This document shows positions 24,429 through 36,229 of a stretch of 64,000 nt of DNA, piece after piece. The stretch comes from Daucus carota subsp. sativus (lineage: Eukaryota > Streptophyta > Magnoliopsida > Apiales > Apiaceae), in the NCBI RefSeq assembly GCF_001625215.2, contig NC_030386.2, positions 38,009,296-38,073,295 of the forward strand, given 5' to 3'. Made by a program: the position numbers and the translations under genes. Under the pieces are notes generated by a model. It made no database searches. It saw only the letters and a list, made by a program, of their open reading frames with translations, and was not told where the DNA came from. Each line of letters opens with the position of its first letter. The stretch's first letter is position 1.

Positions 24429-27400
24429 TTAGACTGTGTAGTGCTGCTGGATTGTGTCGATGTCGAGACCCTTTAGCTTCACCACTGATTCAACATGCCC
24501 CTTGAGAGTGTGGAGTTCTCGGAGCCTGAATAACATATTTAAAGCACAGAATATTATGATCCATCCTAGAGTAACTTTGGATAGTATGGTTGAATAAAAT
24601 TAAGGTGACAAGTTGTAGGAAGTGAGGCTGAATTTACATACCTTGCGACTTCTGCTCGTCTCTTGGCTTGTTCAGCAATCTCAGAAAGTTCTCTGTAACT
24701 GCTCTTCTCATTGAAGATGTTAGAGGCCTCTGGCGGTTGAAGTCCATGCAAAGTCCTTTGAGCTAGTGCCCACTGAGCTTCTCTCTCTTCTTTTCCATAG
24801 TCTTTCTTGGTTGTGAAAGCAGTCTAAGCAAAAATAAGAATGACAAAATTTAGTGAGATGGATATAGAATCAACATATAGACAAATCTGAAGATGTTCAT
24901 TGGAAGTACCCTGTTGTCGATCATGCTTTGCCAAGCCTTGTTACTTAGAGCATAACGAGTAGCGAATTTCATGATGTCAAGCGGGAAATAGAAGACAATA
25001 CTGTATAGCCATATGACACCAGCCCATCCCCATCCACATCCTTGAATCCTGGCGAAACCCCAGTTTGCGTACACAGCTATCAAAGTTGCTATCTGAAGAA
25101 CAATGGTTTTCAAATTTCATTTACTTGTTCTCATTACCCAAAAAAAGTGTAAAAAAATGGTATAGGCACTTAATCATACCAATTGTGCAATCAGGAAGGC
25201 ACCAAGCAACAAGAATCCAGGGCGCTCGACGAAAGACCAGCTGCGGGACCTTGTTACGAAAATAAGAGCCTGGCTGACAATACTGACCTGGAGGTAGAGG
25301 GCTGCCATCATTTCATCAGGCTTATTTCTAATGGATCTCACACCAAATGTATTCTGAACCACAAGACAGAATACCGATTAATCACATGTCAATTTTAAAA
25401 GTAAATCTGCTCAGGAAAAATGTTGGACTGATTTACAGAAAAAACAGAAAGTCGTACCGGCAACCAATCAGTATCTTTCATCAACCAGAAGAAGATAACA
25501 GTTAGTAATGCCAAGTAACCTCCAAGCACTATCCCAGTAGCAAATATCTCTTTCAACTTCCAGCTATCGGGCAATGGAGATGGTTTTACTCTATCCTTTG
25601 AGATTGTCATAATAGTTCCTTGTATACATAACATAGATAGACTGTGTCAGTACATCACCACCCAAGAATAACAATATTGAACGGAAACAGGAGGATGACT
25701 TAGTAAAATATTGAATAGTATGAGGCTATGAGCATATAGTTGTACCGTCATTTAGGATGGCAATGATCAAAACCATGAATGGAGAAAAGTCGAACTTCCA
25801 TATCAGTGCAATAAACATGAATCCAAACTGCAAACAAAGTGAGTGACAACAAAATCTAATCACTAGAAAAACATAAAAATCAATGTACTCTGCGTATTGA
25901 GTTATTTTTATCACCAACTTACCACAATACGGATCGTGATGGATACTGCATATATCTGCCAAACCACAGAGACAAAAATTATAAGAAGTTCAGCAATAAT
26001 GTATGCTCAATACTTGTGAAAATGGGATAGGTAAAAAGGAACTAACTGTATAATTTTTCATCCGCTGGAAGATAGCTCTACTAGTTAGCACTGCACTGAT
26101 GATAACACTAAGTCCAGGTTCCGTAAGAACAATGTCAGAAGCACTTCGTGCTGCATCAGTAGCATCAGCCACAGCAATTCCAATGTCTGCCTTTTTCAAA
26201 GCAGGGGCATCATTGACACCGTCTCCAGTCATACCACAAATATGCTTCCTCTCTTGCAACTTCTTGACGATTTCATATTTGTGCTCTATACATTATCAAG
26301 AATTTAGTATTAGGAAAATCTCAAAGCTTTGCAAGTAGAAATGGAAATTGACATGTGTGTGCAAAGAGGATTGCCAAACGACCTACCTGGAAAGACTCCA
26401 GCAAATCCATCTGCCTTTTCAATCAATTCTTCTACAGGAAGTGATGCTATTGATGCATCCTTGTCCTGACCAAGCAAAGAAGCAGAAGGATACATATTTG
26501 TTCCCATTCCCAGTCTTCGGCCAGTCTCCTTTGCAATAGCAAGTTGGTCACCTGAATATAGATCATAAACAACAATCAGATATAAAAACATAGAGATACA
26601 AGCTTGGCAGAGACACGAAGGATGAGTAATTTGATTACCAGTTATCATTTTCACATTTACACCGAGATTGAGAGCCCTACGAATAGTCTCAGCACTGTCA
26701 TGCCTTGGAGGATCAAATAGGGACAGCAAACCAACGAATTGCCATGGGCCACCAGCACTATCTTTTGATTTCTCAGGCACTACCTACAGTGTTTTTAAAA
26801 CATCGGTGTTATAAGAAATTAGTTATAAATCTGAATATACAATAAAAATAAATAGAATCAAAACAAGCAGATAGAGATGAATGTGTAATAAATTAACTTC
26901 CAGAATAGAATCGCATTATACCTGGCTTGCAACGCCCAGTGATCTCAACCCACGCTCTGCAAACTTATCAATCATTGCATGAACTTTCTTTTTTAGATCT
27001 TCCTTGCAATTGCAAAGGGTAAGGATCTGAAATAAAGCAAGAACATACAACCCAAGTAAGCAATCAACAATGATACATATATTCTAATGCTACAAGCAAG
27101 AAAAGGTGATTTAAGTATTAAGCTACCTGTTCTGGAGCACCCTTGCTGGTTCTGTGCCAATTTCCATCTGAATCAATGTAAGTCAAGGCAGTCCTCTTGT
27201 CCACAGGATTGAAAGGAAGGAAGTGTACTTCTCTAATACCAGCTCGAGCCTGAAAATGTTAAACATCTTTAGATTCTGTTTAACACTAAGAAAAAAAATA
27301 ATAAGCAGTATACAAAGAAAGAGATGGACCTCCTTAGGATCAGCAAGTGTTCCAACTATAGCAGCATCAATAGCATCTTGGTTTTCAGTTCTTGAAGCTC

Positions 27401-30333
27401 GTGCAGCACAAAGTAACACATGTTCCTTATCAAATCCCTTTGCAAATACCTCAATCAAGTTCTTATCAACAGATAGCTTGTTAAGGGTCAGCGTCCCTGT
27501 CTTATCACTACAAAGGACATCCATACCAGCCATTTCCTCTATAGCAGTCATCCTCTTAGTAATGGCTCCTTGTTGTGAGAGCCTGTGCGATCCAATAGCC
27601 ATTGTAACTGATAGAACTGTGGGCATAGCAATAGGGATACCTCCGATCAACAGAACCAGGAGATTGTCAATTCCATCCCTATACTTCCTGTGCTGAATCG
27701 GGTACATGACAACAAGTTCGACCAACATTCCAACAGCAATGGAACAGATACAAAAGTTTCCAATAGCAGTAAGCACCTTCTGGAAATGGCCAACTTGGTT
27801 CGTGCTGTCCACGAGATGTGCAGCCTTTCCAAAGAAGGTATGGACCCCGGTAGCAATGACTACAGCTTCAATCTCTCCTTGTTTACAAGTTGAACCAGAG
27901 AAAACTTCATCATAAGGGTTCCTGGTCACTGGAAGTGATTCTCCGGTGAGGGCAGATTGGTCAATCTTTAAAGGATCACCTTCAAGAAGACGTGCATCAG
28001 CAGGAACAATGTCTCCCAACTTAATACTGATGATGTCTCCAGGAACCAAGATCGCAGCATCTTGTTCACTCCATCTACCATCCCTAAGAACCTGCATTGA
28101 TGCATGAGCCATGAGAAAAACAACAATATGTGCTCAATATTTCTTAACATTATCCATGTCAAGTTTTCTTAATATATATTCATATGCGTTATACATACCT
28201 TTGTTTTGGGAGCGAGACCAGCCATAAGTGCTGCAGCGGCATTACCAGCATTGTTTTCTTCAATGAAACTAATTGTCGAGTTGATAACGAGCAAGCAGAT
28301 AATTCCGACAAAATCTTGCCAATCTGGAGGTTTCCCATTACCGTTAGCCAGTGCAATGGCCATAATAGCAGCAGCTTCCATGACCCATGAGAGTGGATTC
28401 CACATAAACCCAAGAAACTTGAGTAACTTGCTTTCCTGGATTCCAAACACATCAAACATTAGCCTTAAAATTTTAGTAGAGACAATCTTACAAATTTTGA
28501 CGATAAGAAGAAACTAATCACAAACAAAATTACTTTCTTCTCTTCCAGTTTGTTGGGTCCAAAAATCTGAAGCCTGTTGGCTCCCTCGTCGGCACTCAAA
28601 CCTTCTCGAGTACATTTCAACTGCTCAAAGACTTCCTCTATCGGAATCTTTTCCTGCAATCAGAATTACAAACAATTGACCAAATGAGTTACGTTTGTCC
28701 AAAATCTCATACATTTATTGTCTAGTAATCAGTCAATTATCAACTAACAAGTTACAATGTTTATTTCTACTTGATTTGAACATTAATCCATCGGTATAAG
28801 TAACAAATTCAAAATTGGTTATTCAGAATCATGTAACCATATTAAACCAATGCAAGATTTAGAATGTACAAATATGTTAAAACCTCACAGTAACAATTGA
28901 CCAGATCAAATAAATTTGGGCCTGCTGCATAAGTTATTTCATTAGTAGATCATCAAACCAAACATATCCGGTATATTTTACTCGTACCTACACTGCTTAA
29001 CTTTGTTTAATCTGTCATTAACTTTTCAAAGCTTAAATTTTCTTGATAAAGTACCCTAATCTGTTTTATCCTATACCAAATTTCTGGTCAGGAAAAGTGG
29101 GTGAGTTCTATTTTGTATCATCCTGAAATAACTTTGTTGGTTCTAGTCAAGATTCAATGTGGTTGTCCCCATGGTTGGTTTCTATATTATAATCATTATA
29201 GATTATAGATAAGAAATTAGGCCTCAAATAAAAAAAATATATTAATAAAAAAATTAATGTGGAATACAAGTGTATATATGGTCATGCAACAAGTTGACTT
29301 TCCACTAACAAAACTGGGCCCAAGAATAAAACTTTAGAAAAGTGAACAAAAATAAAGTTAGATATTCTTAAAAGAGAGGCTACAATGTAACATCCAATCA
29401 CAACAGGGCAACTCAGCTTTTAATGGGCCCACTCGCATTTGTTCTTGAAGCCCAAAAGCTGAAAAATCTTCTATACTCTTTAATGTTTGTTCCGATTTTC
29501 AAGGGAGGGGCATTATTGAAATTATCATGTTGTGTAGGGGTAATTTAGTCAAACAAATACAGAAATTTGTGGAAGAATAACATGCGAAGGGTCCCACGGA
29601 TCACGAAATAGTACCGCACTTGAAAGAGAGACGTGTTAAAAGACGAAATTAGCCCAGATATTAGCTTTGATCAACTAGCCTTAAAAGCAAGATACTGTTT
29701 AAATATATAATTTACTCCTCGTTTTCTAATTTTCCTTTTTAGTCACCGCTTTTTAAGAAGAAAAACAAATAAATGCACACGCATATATAAACAACTGACC
29801 TTACTTTTTCCAAAACGAGAATATTAAAATATATAAAATATTCAAAATATCAAATTTAATTAAATATTCGCACAAAAAAGGGATAATTTTGGTATAAAAA
29901 GAAAAGAATTTAATCAGACGCATTAGCCAACATTACATATGATCCTCATATAAAGTATCAGATATGGCACACGATACATACACAAATTTACACGTAATTC
30001 TAAAGAGATATATCACGGAGCCACCACTAATTCATTCACGAACATATCTCGAGTATTGACGTTTATACAATAGTCACACAGATGCATGCAAGTGAAACAA
30101 AACATGATAGTAGCAAGACTCTAAACGATCCGATAAGTATTTTACGATCGAAAATAGCTGCTTTTCTTATGATGGGAATTTGTTGGCCGAAATAAATTGT
30201 GACAAAACTGAACGGTACAACAAATTTCAAATTAATACTGCAAAACTGGTTGATTAGATGAGAGCGGAGATTAAGAAAAAGTGATTACCAGATCAACGGT
30301 CTCGTTTTTAATCTCTTCGAGACTGAGGCCCAT
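24429..30333 (-). CDS. AHA: Plasma-membrane P-type H+-ATPase
   Basis: Sixteen coding exons on the minus strand: 30289-30333, 28534-28653, 28199-28435, 27330-28091, 27127-27249, 26922-27026, 26639-26783, 26387-26551, 26047-26285, 25923-25955, 25746-25827, 25458-25618, 25180-25353, 24910-25092, 24642-24823 and 24429-24525. They join in frame to 950 residues, the usual length for plant P3A ATPases. The enzyme pumps H+ out of the cell using ATP. Visible marks are the TGES loop of the actuator domain (about 183), CSDKTGT with the phosphorylated Asp at about 330, KGAPEQ in the nucleotide domain, [12 protein letters not shown] in the hinge, and a C-terminal regulatory tail ending HYTV, whose penultimate Thr949 is the 14-3-3/fusicoccin site. 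All key residues are present, so the gene looks functional. Intron 1 (about 1.6 kb) separates the 15-residue first exon. The family is several genes in most plants; which member this is cannot be told. Confidence 0.95.
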
Positions 30334-30400
30334 CTTGAAAACCCTCGCAAATCACCACCTTGTTGAGAACAAAACTGAGGCTAAAAGAAAAGAGGAACTC

Positions 30401-30410
30401 TCATATATAG
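30401..30410 (-). promoter_or_regulatory. Candidate TATA box 1 of the H+-ATPase
   Basis: CTATATATGA on the minus strand, about 70 bases upstream of the ATG. If used, the 5' leader would be only about 40 bases. A second candidate lies farther upstream at 30585-30596. Confidence 0.25.
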
Positions 30411-30584
30411 GGAGAAATATGTGTATATTTTTAATTTTATTGATATGGGTGGGAGGAGAGTGAGTAGTTAATGAGACATTGAATGAGTTATCTCTAAGCC
30501 CAACAAAGTCTTGGAGTGATGAGAGGATTTAGAGATAATAGGGAGAGATAGAACGGTGGGATTTGCTTTCGAGACTGCTCCAGG

Positions 30585-30596
30585 ACTATATATACA
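30585..30596 (-). promoter_or_regulatory. Candidate TATA box 2 of the H+-ATPase
   Basis: GTATATATAG on the minus strand, about 255 bases upstream of the ATG, implying a leader of about 220 bases. That is nearer the usual leader length of this gene family, so I prefer it over the closer site. Confidence 0.35.
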
Positions 30597-31124
30597 TGCA
30601 TAGATTTTTTTGAGTTTGTGGTGACCGGGTACCGGATGAGCTGTCGGTTGCTTTTTATTTTTTTGTAGAATTTTTTTATTATTTTTGATTTCTTTCCTTG
30701 TCAACACACACCGTCAAAATTGCGGTTTCCCCACACACAAAAAGGGGTTATGGTTTGTCAACATTACTGTTTTCTAAGGCTAACGTTTTCTCGATTTCCT
30801 ATGGATATGGAGTAGTTTTTTTAGTTTTTTGAAACAAATATGAATTGTGTAATTGTTATTTGAATTTTTTATCTAAATATTCATCCAAATTTGAAGGCAA
30901 TTTATGATTCGATTAGTTGCCAAGATAAAATGAATACTCTACATATGGATGTTTGGAATTGTCTATGAATTTAAATTTGAATTTGAATTAGTTGGGCATT
31001 AAGATTCCGGATATTGAGATATTGTATAGTATAAAATCCAGATTTTCTATCATGGGTAGATGTGCACGTATTTACCATCAGTCTTGACAGATTTTTGTTG
31101 ATTCCAATTTCATTGATAATGATA

Positions 31125-31386
31125 CTCCCTCCGTCCCTTTTTACATGTCTCTTTTGGAAAAAAAAATTGTCCCAAATTACTTGTCCACTTTTCTTTTCAA
31201 AGCAATTTTTTGTATGTTTTTTCAAAATGTAACAATTTCCAATGTTTGACTAGCATATATATACACACAACTCTATCTAATTCATTACATTTATTAGGGA
31301 TATGTATGAAAACATGATATCCACCTAACATTTTCTTAAGATGCGTTATTTTTTCAAAAGGGACAAGTAAAAGGGGACGGAGGGAG
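31125..31386. mobile_element. Stowaway MITE
   Basis: Inverted ends CTCCCTCCGTCCC and GGGACGGAGGGAG flanked by TA on both sides; 262 bp, no coding frame. It lies about 530 bp upstream of the H+-ATPase TATA candidates. Confidence 0.8.
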
Positions 31387-31389
31387 TAG

Positions 31390-33058
31390 TTCTGTACAAA
31401 AATATTGACCAATCGAATGTAAATAGAAAATAGTGTTGAGCACACATTTGAAACATCCATATAAAATTTGAAATATAAGAAGTTCGTTAAAAGTATAATT
31501 ACTTTTTTACTTTATGAATTACTTTGCCATAGAATTGGAGCATACTTTTTTTATATACATACTTTTCGGTTTTCCATATTTGTTCTCTTACTATATTAGT
31601 ATTAGTATATTAATACTACTATTATTAAAAAAAATTATGCTTTTACAGACATATATTGAATTACTAAAATATAAAACCAACCTAAAAAACGTTTTCTTCC
31701 CGAACAATAATACGGAACCCAATAGTCAGAGTACACCATGTTTCAACTCCATAAAATTTCACATACCTGTACAACGGTCAATAAATTACATTTTACAAAA
31801 AAAGAAAAAAGGTTCTCCCTATTCTGAACATAAAATAAATAAAAAAATTCTCTCTCGATTTTCGTAACCAAATTTACTACGATCACTGCAGATAAACAGA
31901 TAGATACTCTTTCCCCACTCCACTCCAGCTTATTGTAGAATTGAAAGATCCTCCACTTCTGTCCAAACTCCAAAGGGTTGGAGTTAGTGGTCCTTTCATG
32001 TAGCATCAAACATCAATGTGCATATATACTTATCCATACACGCACAGTATTTAAGCATGTTTTATAAAGAAAAATGTCAGATAATTACTAAAAAAAATCA
32101 ATTTTGCTTCTGAATTTTTCTGTTCAGAAAAATCCTCTTAAGTATCCTCTTAACTACTTGATTATTTAGTTTTGCCATTGTAATTTTATTTAATAAATTA
32201 GAAAACAAGACCTGTCCTTTGTTTTAAATAGTTATTTTTACAATTTGTCTCGCTTCTACTCGGAAGCCAAAATAAAAGCAAAAACTCTATGATATATTCT
32301 AAGTTCAGATAGCAGCTACCCCAGGAGAATATTAGCCAGTAGCCACCCGTTTAAAGTTCAACCGTCTACTCATAAATTGTTAAGAGCTAAGCTGAAAACT
32401 ATACGTAATTTCTAATAAAAAATCATTACTACCACTACTTGGCAACGGTCGAGTCAAATATACAACATGCTTGGTATCATAACTTCTAATCTGGAGTTTT
32501 CAATAAATTTTGTTTGTTTCACGAAAAGTAATTTGATTTTGAAATTAAAAATTGTTATATAAAATATTTTTTATTTTTATTTTCTTTAAATTTTTGTAAC
32601 ATGTTTTCAAGAAAAATATTTTTTTTCAATTTTTTTGTTTTGTCTAAAAATATAAATCCTATATTTTTTATACAAAAAATATTTGAAAAATATTATTTAG
32701 AAGTACCTATACTGATTATATTGAAATATTGAAATACGTGAAAAAGAAGTGGGCCAATCTTTTTAGCATACGTTTTATACAAAATATGTCGAAAAATTAT
32801 AGTTTTGCCAAAAAGATTTATAGAAACTAAATCTAATTTTTAGGAGAAAAAGAAATATATTTTTCGCCAAAATTTCCTGGGCTCTTTTTAGAAGGAAAAA
32901 TAAAAAGTTTAGAAAACCTTCTCCAGAAAATATTTTCTATTCTTCGTGAGAAAATTTCAAAATAATTTTCCAAGAAATTTTATTTAAAAAACGAGTGCAA
33001 TTTTTAGGAAAATATATTCCACGGAAAAAGAAAGTTGATCATAAAATGTGAGGGATCA
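31390..33058. other. AT-rich intergenic DNA
   Basis: No gene is seen. The 32500-33000 part is dense in 'aaaatatttt' words typical of old transposon debris. Confidence 0.35.
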
Positions 33059-34438
33059 TGAAACAACCCGGGTCAAATTCCGAGTTCTGAATCCGAGAAT
33101 AAGCACAAGTATACTGGTCCCGTTGCAACAATTTGGGTAAACCACATGCTCCCAAAAATCATGATTGGTTGGTGCAATTAGTAGTAGGGGTGAGTATTCG
33201 GTTAACCGAAACCGAAACCGAATTTTTTTTCGGTTAACCGAAACCGAAATGAGCAAAAATTAGCTACCGAAAACCGAACCGAATTTTTTTCGGTTTGTAA
33301 CCGAAACCGAAATTATTATTTCGGTAATAACCGAAAACCGAAATTAATAACCGAAATTTGAATCCGGCTAGTATTTACAGCAGCTGGTATTTGATATGAA
33401 TACAAATTCAAGGTCGAGACTTATAAAATTAATAAATTCACTTGTCCAGAACTAAGCAAGTACTATGTGCTGTGAACACACAGATTCAATCCGTCGACCA
33501 GAGGGCTACTCTTAAGTTTCTCAGCGTTACTTTTGTCTACTGGTAGAAATCTCAGCAGAGTGAATTGCAAATGAACGCTACTGAAGACTGATTTGCAAAT
33601 GAAGCTACTGAAGCTATTTGATTAACACATCATCGTCTAATACACATGCTGATAACCACCTTAAAATGTAACACAACTATAAATAACTGAGGGTATATAT
33701 ATTAATACTAATAATACATTATTAAAAATTGAAATTCGGTTAACCGTTCGGTTTTTCGGTTAACCGCGGTTAAAAACCGAATAACCGAAAAACCGAATTT
33801 TAAAATTTTCGCTACCGAAAACCGAACCGAAATATATAATTTGGTTAACCGAACCGAAAAAATTTCGGTTATTCGGTTCGGTTTTCGGTTAACCGAACCG
33901 AATGCTCACCCCTAATTAGTAGTAGTACTTATGCTTATAAACTAAACTAAAGTCTCCACAGTTCTTAATGTGAGACTAGGGTGTTACAAACTCTCCCACT
34001 TAAATTTCTAACGTCCTCGTGAGGCCGAAACGGATAGCCGATAGATCCAGACCGAACCTTTCTAGCCATTGTGGGATAATAACGCCTGGCTTCGTGTTCC
34101 CGCCACCGGATCTCTGTCCATTGCGGGATAATACCAACAGCCTTCGTGTCCCCACCTTCGGCAACTTGACGAATCAATCTTTCGAGAGCCTGCTCTGAAT
34201 ACTATATGAAACAACCTGGGTCAAATCCCGAGTCTTTTCTGAAAATCGGGTCAAGTCTCGAATTTCGAATCCGAAAATAAGCTCAAATATACTGGTCCAG
34301 TTGCAACAATTTGGGTAAACCACAAGCCCACCACATGCCCCTAAAATCATGATTTGTTGGTATAATTGGTAATAATACTTATACTTATAAACTGAATTAA
34401 AATCTCCACAATTCTCGACGCGGGACTAGGATGTTACA
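33059..34438 (-). mobile_element. TRIM (miniature LTR retrotransposon)
   Basis: Read on the minus strand, an LTR (34207-34438, TGTAACAT to GGTTGTTTCA) is followed directly by a primer-binding site-like GTATTCAGAGC (compare TGGTATCAGAGC for initiator tRNA-Met). A 218 bp interior ends in a purine tract (AAGTGGGAGAGTT), and the second LTR spans 33059-33988. The second LTR lacks about 40 bp present in the first and carries a hAT insertion (33185-33914). The flanks GATCA and GATCG look like a 5 bp target duplication with one change. No gag or pol is present. Without the hAT element it would be about 640 bp. Confidence 0.75.
33185..33914. mobile_element. hAT MITE nested in the TRIM LTR
   Basis: Ends TAGGGGTGAGTATTCGG and CCGAATGCTCACCCCTA are inverted. 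An exact 8 bp direct repeat ATTAGTAG flanks the element (33177-33184 and 33915-33922), as expected for hAT. The subterminal regions consist of many CGGTT/AACCG words on both sides, a common arrangement for transposase binding sites. 730 bp, no coding frame. Confidence 0.85.
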
Positions 34439-34777
34439 GATCGAGATATTACCGGGGCCATGATTTCTTCGCAAGAGACTTTACCTTTGATGAGACCATC
34501 AAATCTCGAGATTTCCCTGATCCATCAAAAATTCCCGACTTCTTCCATTATTTACTGGATTTTCTTCGTGGGTGGCGGGGCTTTTAAATCCCGCTTTTGA
34601 ACTTTTAAGTTGGAAGCACTTATTCGTAACGTTTGTGTAAAAAGTCGAGAAGTACTTATAAAAAGTTACGATTTCTACCTTTTGTTTTATGACTTCTACT
34701 TTTTTCTCAAACACTTTTATCACTTATAAGTCTTAACTAATTTCTAATTTCTACTTCATTTTTTTATTGTAAGGAAG

Positions 34778-34963
34778 AAGCACTTATTTTAAGCTTATCC
34801 AAACGATAATTTTTAAATTTTAATAGCGTTGAATATCCCCGTCACATGCTCCAATTGTGTATATTATAAGAAGCACTTATTTTAAGCTCACCCAAATAGT
34901 AATTTTTAAATTTTAATAGCGTTAAATATCCCTGGCACATGCTCCAATTGTGTATATTATAAA
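34778..34963. repeat. Tandem duplication, two copies of 93 bp
   Basis: The segment AAGCACTTATTTTAAGC... at 34778 repeats from 34871 with a handful of substitutions, ending in TGTATATTATAA in both. It is non-coding. Confidence 0.85.
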
Positions 34964-34969
34964 GTTATC

Positions 34970-36020
34970 AATATAATTCTGTATTCATAATTTTTAAATA
35001 ATTGTCTGATGTGATATCTGTTTCATATAGGCTTGGATATATCATCCAATATTTTGAATTCATATCATTAAAATAACAAATTCGTTTGAAATAATATAAA
35101 AATCAATATTTTCTAAATATCCATTTCAGAATAGCTATCACATCTAATACTTTTGTTGGATGGAAAGATAAGATTTCTGAAAATAATGAAACTAACGTAT
35201 TTCCAATAATTTTTAAATGAAAATGGAACATCCGGTATATATATATAACAATCAAATTTCTAGAATTAACATTTTGTTTAGTAAAAGCCGATATCAACTT
35301 TTTGCGGTGAAAGTGCTCTGTTCAGATCTGACCTAAATCAGCCCTCCGAGTCCTGGCGGGTAAAAAATCGATTAGTGACATTTTTTATGGAATTAACAAA
35401 TCAAAATAATCAAATGTCGCTGTCCTGGTGAAGACGACAAGATTATCAAACCAATAATTACTCCGTACAGACGTACTACGCACAAAAGCTCGAAACAAGA
35501 AGCGCAGCGCGAGTATTTTTTATTGTACCAGTTCCCCATATCGCCTTTGATTTACACATGGATCGGATTAGTTGTTATTGTCACGGATCAATTTAACGGA
35601 TCAGTTGTTAAATCGAACAATAATGTTTTTTATATTTTGTCAGACGACTAACATTAAATTTTTCAGTCAACATCTTCGAGTCAAAATTGTTTTTTGCATG
35701 TGCAAGGATAATTGTTTATTTTTCTATAATTAAAGCGCTTGCATATTCGATTTTATTTCGAATAATTTTTAAAAAACATTTATATTTTTAAAGAAAATTC
35801 AAAGACAGGGCTAAAATTAGATATGATACTGCCACCGCAAGTTAAAAACAATTAATTCAAGATTACAACAATTTGTTAAGTGATCAATTTTCTTAAAACC
35901 GCGAGCCTAAGTTCTGATACCATATTAAGTGATCAATTCTCCTAAAATTTCAAAGGTGTTAGGAAGGGGTTTACCAAGATCATATTCTAACACAATTACA
36001 GTTAAGGTTGTATATAAAAT
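34970..36020. other. Intergenic DNA
   Basis: No gene is recognised on either strand. Confidence 0.35.
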
Positions 36021-36024
36021 TATA

Positions 36025-36224
36025 CCCCCTCCGTCTTTCTGGATTTTATACGTTCACTCGCACTTTAATACTTTAATAAAATATGCTTCTATAATTTAGC
36101 TTTAAGATTTTTTTCTTGAATTAAAATTTAATAATTAAGTTTTTATTCAAAAAGAAAAATAAAGAACAGGTTATTGAAATATATTTTAGAGAAGCATTAA
36201 AGTAACAAGTCAAGTCGGAGGGAA
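36025..36224. mobile_element. Stowaway-like MITE, diverged
   Basis: Left end CCCCCTCCGTC and right end GTCGGAGGGAA are roughly inverted and both flanked by TA. Size (200 bp) and ends fit Stowaway, with more decay than the copy at 31125. Confidence 0.5.
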
Positions 36225-36229
36225 TACTA

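Noticed and set aside
27223..27696. 157-codon frame on the plus strand inside the H+-ATPase gene
   Set aside because: It is the antisense shadow of exon 4, whose sense reading is an unmistakable P-type ATPase.
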